This document shows, piece by piece, positions 23,003 to 25,291 of a stretch of 25,291 bases of DNA (position 1 is its first letter; every line of letters begins with the position of its first letter). The notes beneath the pieces are model-generated. The model was not told the DNA's origin. It saw only the letters and a list, made by a program, of their open reading frames with translations, and did not search any database. This DNA is from an uncultured Oscillospiraceae bacterium (lineage in GTDB: Bacteria > Bacillota > Clostridia > Oscillospirales > Oscillospiraceae). The translations under genes were made by a program, and so were the position numbers. The DNA lies in contig CAKTIH010000015.1 of assembly GCA_934565615.1 (NCBI GenBank), positions 1-25,291 on the forward strand, given 5' to 3'.

Positions 23003-23036
23003 CGGAACGGAAAACCTGAGAAAACCTGACGTTCCG
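23003..23036. repeat. Inverted repeat enclosing two tandem 10-mers
   Basis: CGGAACG (23003-23009) and CGTTCCG (23030-23036) enclose exactly two copies of GAAAACCTGA (23010-23019, 23020-23029) with nothing left over. It lies in the gap between the converging ArpU-like gene and the minus-strand small-protein cluster. An origin, recombination site or protein-binding site are possibilities. Confidence 0.6.
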
Positions 23037-23072
23037 CATATATACGCGCGCGCGGGTGAGCTTCGGGAATCC

Positions 23073-23252
23073 TCATGTGTTCAGAAAGCCATACATGGCG
23101 CGGAGGCTCTGTATATCGGCGGTCTTTATCAGCCGGGTTATCTCCGCTCTCAGTACGTCAGCTTCGGCGCGCACCGGCTCCCGTTCGCACTCGCATTTCT
23201 CGCCGGGGTCAAGTGCCGCCCCGCACTTCGGGCAGGTTCTGTAATAGCTCAT
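23073..23252 (-). CDS. Small zinc-ribbon-like protein
   Basis: The 59-residue product starts MSYYRTCPKCGAALDPGEKCECE. C-x2-C and, 12 residues later, C-x-C suggest a zinc ribbon. A charged helical tail follows, ending LRAEITRLIKTADIQSLRAMYGFLNT. The start at 23252 was preferred over an in-frame ATG at 23294, since AAGGAG stands eleven bases before 23252 and the upstream part overlaps another gene. The C-terminal helix resembles those of the next two genes upstream. Third small gene of a minus-strand cluster; function unknown, DNA- or protein-binding likely. Confidence 0.7.
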   Translation of the reverse strand: MSYYRTCPKCGAALDPGEKCECEREPVRAEADVLRAEITRLIKTADIQSLRAMYGFLNT

Positions 23253-23266
23253 GTGTCCCGCTCCTT

Positions 23267-23419
23267 TCACAGTAGATTCATAGCGAAGATGCAAAGCAGA
23301 TTTAGCTTTTCGCTGTCCATGCGGTCGAGGTATTTATTTATGATCTCGCGGAGCTGCGCGGCGCGTTCCTGCATCTTGGTATTCCCAGCGTCAGAGCGGG
23401 CGCATTTACCTTCGTTCAT
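23267..23419 (-). CDS. Small helical protein, 50 residues
   Basis: This short gene is preceded by AGAGGGGG with good spacing. The product starts MNEGKCARSDAG and ends with the helix QLREIINKYLDRMDSEKLNLL, then CIFAMNLL. It ends 14 bases before the next start, whose ribosome site lies in the gap. The C-terminal pattern (charged helix, then L-x2-L and hydrophobic end) recurs in both neighbours, suggesting duplication. It may be a regulator or interaction module; no function known. Confidence 0.62.
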   Translation of the reverse strand: MNEGKCARSDAGNTKMQERAAQLREIINKYLDRMDSEKLNLLCIFAMNLL

Positions 23420-23433
23420 TATCCCGCCCCCTC

Positions 23434-23589
23434 TCACATATACAGCACAAGGAAATACAGGTTCTGGAGCTTCTTCAGGCTCAGGGACTGGAGCAGCCTG
23501 TATATCTTCCTGATCTCCGCCTCCCGCTCCTGCTCTTCCGTAGACGGGGCTGCCGGCGCCGGGGTATTCTGGATAAAAGATTCTGTCAT
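23434..23589 (-). CDS. Small helical protein, 51 residues
   Basis: The start at 23589 is supported by AAGGAGGA upstream; an in-frame ATG at 23640 lacks a site. The product has a Pro/Ala-rich N-terminus (IQNTPAPAAPSTEEQ) and a C-terminal helix EIRKIYRLLQSLSLKKLQNL followed by YFLVLYM. It is the first intact gene in the minus cluster after the broken gene at 23710-23979. A plus-strand small RNA begins just upstream of its ribosome site, on the opposite strand. Confidence 0.65.
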   Translation of the reverse strand: MTESFIQNTPAPAAPSTEEQEREAEIRKIYRLLQSLSLKKLQNLYFLVLYM

Positions 23590-23603
23590 GTCTATGATCC
23601 TCC

Positions 23604-23632
23604 TTGACGTAATGGAGCGGGCGCGATATAAT
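23604..23632 (+). promoter_or_regulatory. Promoter of small RNA at 23639, inside a heptamer dyad
   Basis: TTGACG (23604-23609) and TATAAT (23627-23632), 17-base spacer. GGAGCGGG (23614-23621) and CCCGCTCC (23642-23649) form a perfect 8-bp inverted repeat spanning the -10 and start site, an operator-like layout. Confidence 0.75.
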
Positions 23633-23638
23633 CTATAC

Positions 23639-23709
23639 ACACCCGCTCCGGGTGGCCTTATAAGCTCTTTGCCTGTTGCTTTGGTCGGCGTTCAGGCAAG
23701 GGGCTTTTC
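23639..23709 (+). ncRNA. Small RNA with its own promoter and terminator
   Basis: Starting near 23639, the transcript would run about 70 bases to a 14-bp terminator stem (23662-23675 with 23693-23706) followed by TTTTCT. The stem has two U-G pairs as plus-strand RNA, but A-C mismatches on the minus strand, so the plus RNA is the one that folds. It is antisense to the gap between the broken gene and the 51-residue gene of the minus cluster and ends at the broken gene's stop codon. Target and function unknown. Confidence 0.6.
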
Positions 23710-23979
23710 TCATGCGATGCAGAAGCGGCGGATTGTCGCGGTTTTGGTGAACTGCGCCGCAAGCTCCGGGAGAGCCTTTTTCAAGGCCGCCGTGTCGATT
23801 CTGGAGCTTTCCACGGGTTTCCATGTAACTTTGTACTCACCGGCGTAAAGCTCCTCGGAATCGCCCATATACGCCTTTATTTCGTCCTTGAGTGCGTCGG
23901 CCTCGGCCTGTGCCTCCTCTACCATGCGCTGCATTTCGCGCAGCAGCCTGATTTTTCTTTCGATTTACTGTGTGCTCAT
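23710..23979 (-). pseudogene. Small gene broken by a stop at codon 5
   Basis: A good AAAGGAG site precedes ATG at 23979. The frame reads MSTQ, then TAA at 23965-23967, and continues without interruption IERKIRLLREMQRMVEEAQAEADALKDEIKAYMGDSEELYAGEYKVTWKP and so on, to ATIRRFCIA. The continuation matches a small conserved phage and ICE protein (helical start, then a beta region around YKVTWK, then ALKKALPELAAQF), for which the region after MSTQ is the expected N-terminus. Simplest reading: a point mutation created an ochre stop. Reinitiation at ATG 23934 could still make a 74-residue form, which has no clear ribosome site. Recoding or a sequencing error are alternatives. Confidence 0.7.
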
Positions 23980-24015
23980 GTTGTATTCTCCTTTTCTTTT
24001 TCCCGCTCCTGAGTT

Positions 24016-24122
24016 GTTTCAAGGCCGGTTCCTGTGCGTTTCCAGCAGTTCACGGGGCTTTGGTTTCGGGGAGATTCCAGAGTCTGTTTCGGGGCCGTTT
24101 CCCGTCTGTTTCCGGCTGTTTA
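24016..24122. repeat. About ten GTTTC/GTTCC units at roughly 11-bp spacing
   Basis: GTTTC occurs at 24016, 24038, 24063, 24086, 24097 and 24108. GTTCC, GTTC or ATTCC variants fall between at about 24027, 24048 and 24073, and GTTTA at 24118. Spacing is close to one DNA turn throughout. On the minus strand the unit reads about CCGGAAACAGA. The array occupies most of the leader of the minus-strand small-gene cluster. It may be an iteron-like binding array or a repeated RNA leader. Confidence 0.6.
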
Positions 24123-24144
24123 TCTCTTCCTTAACTGTGATTTA

Positions 24145-24173
24145 ATTATACATCTATTTCCGTACATAGTCAA
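24145..24173 (-). promoter_or_regulatory. Promoter of the minus-strand small-gene cluster
   Basis: On the minus strand TTGACT (24168-24173) and TATAAT (24145-24150) with a 17-base spacer. It drives the broken gene and the three small genes through a leader of about 160 bases that holds the repeat array. Confidence 0.8.
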
Positions 24174-24234
24174 TATGGCAAGGTTGCTATATTTTCGTAC
24201 ATATATTCGTGCAGTATGTATATTGACGTACATA
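24162..24234. promoter_or_regulatory. GTACATA repeats between divergent promoters
   Basis: GTACATA occurs at 24162-24168, 24197-24203 and 24228-24234, with an inverted TATGTA at 24215-24220. One copy overlaps the spacer of the minus promoter and another the -35 of the plus promoter. They are probable operators for the ribbon-helix-helix protein encoded next. Confidence 0.6.
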
Positions 24235-24252
24235 TACAGCTTGTGCTATACT
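24223..24252 (+). promoter_or_regulatory. Promoter of the RHH gene
   Basis: TTGACG (24223-24228) and TATACT (24247-24252) with an 18-base spacer. GTACATA overlaps the -35, consistent with autorepression. Confidence 0.75.
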
Positions 24253-24312
24253 GTGTACAGTGGAAAAGAGGCGCAGATAGAAAAAGCGCCCCTGCGGGAA
24301 GGGAGAATGGAT

Positions 24313-24510
24313 ATGCCGATTTCAAAAGCGCAGCAAGACGCAGTAAACAAGTATAAGCGTGCAAATTATGACCGCATGGAAATGCTTGTCCCCAAAGGGA
24401 AAAAAGAGATTATCAAGGCTCATGCCGAAAGCATGGGTGAAAGTGTAAATGGCTTCATCAGCCGCGCGATTGATAACCAGATCGAGCGCGACAAAAGCGA
24501 GCGGGAGTGA
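24313..24510 (+). CDS. Arc-like ribbon-helix-helix DNA-binding protein
   Basis: The 65-residue protein reads ISKAQQDAVNKYKRANYDRMEMLVPKGKKEIIKAHAESMGESVNGFISRAIDNQ. RMEMLVP would be the DNA-contacting strand, and the two helices after it are those of Arc/CopG-type repressors. The start at 24313 fits GGGAG seven bases upstream better than the ATG at 24307, which lies too close. It probably represses both divergent promoters via GTACATA sites, acting in copy or maintenance control. The last codons contain GAGCGGG in the frame GAG CGG GAG (Ser-Glu-Arg-Glu). Confidence 0.82.
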   Translation: MPISKAQQDAVNKYKRANYDRMEMLVPKGKKEIIKAHAESMGESVNGFISRAIDNQIERDKSERE

Positions 24511-24535
24511 ACCCGCTCCCGCTCCTGTTCCGGGC

Positions 24536-24564
24536 TTGACAGTCGCCCAACAGGGCATTATAAT
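24536..24564 (+). promoter_or_regulatory. Promoter of first tandem small RNA
   Basis: TTGACA (24536-24541) and TATAAT (24559-24564), 17-base spacer: a consensus sigma-A promoter. Two overlapping heptamers (24512-24518, 24518-24524) lie directly upstream. Confidence 0.88.
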
Positions 24565-24570
24565 AACCCT

Positions 24571-24634
24571 TGGAAGCGTATTCGACACGCCCCCGCCCCT
24601 TATTGGTGGAGGTGTGCGGGTATGCTTCTTTTTT
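24571..24634 (+). ncRNA. Tandem small RNA, copy 1
   Basis: From a start near 24571 the RNA is almost wholly one hairpin. GAAGCGTA (24573-24580) pairs with TATGCTTC (24621-24628, one G-U), a GC-rich stem lies inside, and CCCCTTATTGG (24596-24606) is near the tip. TTTTTT follows, giving intrinsic termination. The same layout recurs at 24653-24745. An ATG at 24622 falls in the terminator stem and is unlikely to be translated. The C-rich tip is reminiscent of Firmicute sRNAs such as RsaE that bind ribosome sites; a regulatory role is inference. Confidence 0.68.
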
Positions 24635-24652
24635 CGGCCTCCCGCTCTGAGC

Positions 24653-24681
24653 TTGACAAGTGCTGCCCTGAACCTTATAAT
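24653..24681 (+). promoter_or_regulatory. Promoter of second tandem small RNA
   Basis: TTGACA (24653-24658) and TATAAT (24676-24681), 17-base spacer, each exactly 117 bases after its counterpart in copy 1. Heptamer CCCGCTC lies at 24641-24647. Confidence 0.88.
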
Positions 24682-24687
24682 GAACGC

Positions 24688-24745
24688 AAGGAAGCACTCC
24701 CGCCCACCCCTTATTGGCGGACGGGTAAAGTGCTTCCTATTTTTG
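24688..24745 (+). ncRNA. Tandem small RNA, copy 2
   Basis: GGAAGCACT (24690-24698) pairs perfectly with AGTGCTTCC (24729-24737). CCCG/CGGG lies inside and CCCCTTATTGG (24707-24717) near the tip, followed by TATTTTTG. Stem sequences differ from copy 1, while the promoter, size, fold and tip sequence are kept. That pattern is expected when structure and loop matter. Confidence 0.68.
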
Positions 24746-25022
24746 TGTCCGCTCCCTTGCGGTATCGAGCATGGCGAATAAATCCGAATACGCTTTCGGG
24801 TTTGCCCTGGCTCCCTCTCATGGCAGCGCAGGACGCGTCACAAGGCCACAGAAGCAGCACCCGCTCTTCAGGTATGCAGTAATACCACCGAGGCGCGACA
24901 CACGCGCAGACGCGGCAGGACGGACGCGCGGCGGGGCTTTCCCGCGCTGACTCCCGCTCGCGGCAGCCTCCAGCACGACGCCGGTTCCAGCTCTGGAGCA
25001 AAAGAAAAGCCCGTCTCAGCGC
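24746..25022. other. Stretch without a convincing gene
   Basis: About 280 GC-rich bases between the tandem small RNAs and the antitoxin promoter. A 59-codon frame (24771-24950) has no ribosome site and low-complexity Arg/Ala content. Heptamers occur at 24860 and 24953. No strong hairpin or promoter was seen inside. Confidence 0.5.
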
Positions 25023-25052
25023 TTGACAAAAGCACCGAGCGGGCGGTATAAT
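25023..25052 (+). promoter_or_regulatory. Promoter of the antitoxin-like RNA
   Basis: TTGACA (25023-25028) and TATAAT (25047-25052), 18-base spacer, with GAGCGGG at 25037-25043 in the spacer. Confidence 0.85.
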
Positions 25053-25058
25053 GAGTAT

Positions 25059-25151
25059 ACAAAAAGGCGCTGCCGGTTGACGGTCAGCCCCCTATATGAC
25101 CATTGAAGTAATCGCCGATCTTTGCGAGGGAGCGGCGATTACTTCTTTTTT
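25059..25151 (+). ncRNA. Probable antisense RNA antitoxin (RatA-like arrangement)
   Basis: The RNA would run about 93 bases from near 25059 to a terminator with a 13-bp perfect stem (25105-25117 with 25133-25145) and TTTTTT. It is transcribed towards the small membrane peptide on the other strand, and the peptide's stop codon (25139-25141) lies within the terminator stem. Its whole length is therefore complementary to the 3' part of the peptide mRNA. This is how RatA pairs with txpA mRNA in Bacillus. GGTCA-N9-TGACC-like symmetry near 25082-25100 may offer a pairing loop. Function inferred from layout. Confidence 0.68.
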
Positions 25152-25219
25152 GCCTGTATAAACAGGTTACAAATACCGATGATAACCAAGCAAAGTTGGA
25201 GAACTTCGTTAGTGCTCAT
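25139..25219 (-). CDS. 26-residue membrane peptide, putative type I toxin
   Basis: The frame starts at 25219 behind AAGGGGGG (25226-25233, six bases before ATG). The peptide has MSTNEVLQ, one hydrophobic span of about residues 7-21 (LQLCLVIIGICNLFI), and the tail QAKKK. It matches the form of Firmicute holin-like/TxpA-type toxins (MST-x-E-x-L start, single helix, lysine tail). The ribosome site can pair with an upstream C-rich run (CCCCCT at about 25241-25246), and GGGGGCAG/CTGCCCCC at 25242-25260 forms a competing hairpin, as expected for tightly controlled toxin mRNAs. The promoter must lie beyond 25291. Expected action: membrane insertion and depolarisation when not silenced. Confidence 0.68.
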   Translation of the reverse strand: MSTNEVLQLCLVIIGICNLFIQAKKK

Positions 25220-25225
25220 GGGCAG

Positions 25226-25260
25226 CCCCCCTTTCAGATCAGGGGGCAGAAGCTGCCCCC
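25226..25260 (-). promoter_or_regulatory. Leader structure that can hide the toxin ribosome site
   Basis: On the minus strand GGGGGCAG (25253-25260) can pair with CTGCCCCC (25242-25249). Alternatively the second arm pairs with the AGGGGG ribosome site. The two folds exclude one another and would switch translation. Confidence 0.5.
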
Positions 25261-25291
25261 GTAAGTACAGGGGCTAACCGCCTACCGTTGC

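Larger units (their letters stand above)
18020..25291. mobile_element. Integrated mobile element in tRNA-Arg, right end beyond the window
   Basis: The region begins at the tRNA-Arg 3' end, followed by a minus-strand tyrosine integrase, a CI-like repressor with divergent early genes, excisionase-like and winged-helix-like proteins, an HUH Rep, a late-activator-like protein, small proteins, an RHH protein, several small RNAs and a probable type I toxin-antitoxin. The heptamer GAGCGGG is about twentyfold denser than in the flanking chromosome. No capsid, terminase, relaxase or T4SS gene is visible. It could be an integrative plasmid, a phage satellite, or the left part of a larger element. A repeat of the tRNA 3' end was not found before 25291. 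Confidence 0.85.

Noticed and set aside
23837..24022. 61-codon minus-strand frame rich in Arg and Lys
   Set aside because: It is a frame shadow of the broken gene at 23710-23979, whose own frame has the ribosome site and family pattern.
24016..24122. CRISPR array
   Set aside because: The repeated unit is only about 5 conserved bases at 11-bp spacing, with no spacers and no cas genes.
18189..24524. Heptamer excess explained by a recurring Glu-Arg-Glu peptide motif
   Set aside because: Several copies do encode Glu-Arg, but others fall in Pro-Leu, Ser-Gly or Pro-Ala-Pro frames, on the opposite strand, or outside genes.
24622..24882. 86-codon frame after the first tandem small RNA
   Set aside because: Its ATG is in the terminator stem of that RNA and the frame crosses a second promoter and terminator; composition is not protein-like.
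24771..24950. 59-codon frame in the right part of the element
   Set aside because: There is no ribosome site, and the translation is Arg/Ala-rich and shows no recognisable pattern. Kept as doubtful, not annotated.
22000..25291. Right attachment site of the element
   Set aside because: No copy of the tRNA-Arg 3' end was found by eye up to the window edge, so the element must continue.

Overview
The window looks like chromosome of a moderately GC-rich anaerobic Firmicute of class Clostridia, probably an Oscillospirales-type gut bacterium. This is inferred from the rpsO-pnp arrangement, strong sigma-A promoters and AGGAGG-type ribosome sites, the YmdB and YhaO/YhaN-like proteins, a TRAP transporter locus, and an integrated element of clostridial style. 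No database search was possible.

Layout. 1-920 (minus): rpsO followed by the start of pnp. 944-2427: a class I/II aminotransferase with a long leader that contains a well-supported structured RNA. 2524-3447: an alpha/beta hydrolase, closed by a 30-bp perfect hairpin. 3589-12391: a catabolic locus. A PAS/HTH regulator of YheO type and a SelA/DgaE-like PLP enzyme lie on the minus strand. Divergent from them is a plus-strand operon: RidA-like protein, TRAP transporter (DctQ, DctM, DctP), UlaG-like metal hydrolase, aldose-1-epimerase-like protein and two short-chain dehydrogenases. Together they suggest uptake, deamination and oxidation of an acidic sugar, possibly an amino-sugar acid; the substrate is not known. 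12527-17606 (minus): YmdB, YhaO-like nuclease, a YhaN-like Rad50-type ATPase with two membrane helices, and a PatB/MalY-type C-S lyase. 17655-17822 encodes a small membrane protein.

At 17943 lies tRNA-Arg(ACG). From its 3' end to the window edge runs an integrated mobile element more than 7.2 kb long. It has a tyrosine integrase with an embedded helix-turn-helix, a CI-like repressor facing a small Cro-like protein across overlapping promoters, an excisionase-like protein, a winged-helix-like protein, an HUH rolling-circle Rep, a late-activator-like protein, a minus-strand cluster of very small proteins and a ribbon-helix-helix protein. No structural, packaging or conjugation genes are visible before the window ends, and the right attachment site is not in the window.

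The most unusual material is in this element. (1) The heptamer GAGCGGG/CCCGCTC occurs about 33 times in 7.1 kb by hand count, against about 4 in the preceding 18 kb, in different codon frames and between genes. (2) At least four plus-strand promoter-terminator cassettes encode apparent small RNAs; two are tandem paralogues and one faces a hidden 26-residue membrane peptide in the arrangement of a type I toxin-antitoxin. (3) A leader carries about ten GAAAC-like units at roughly 11-bp spacing. (4) A 7-bp inverted repeat encloses exactly two copies of a 10-mer. (5) One small gene has a stop at codon 5. The small-RNA/peptide system together with the repeated heptamer is the best candidate for undescribed biology.
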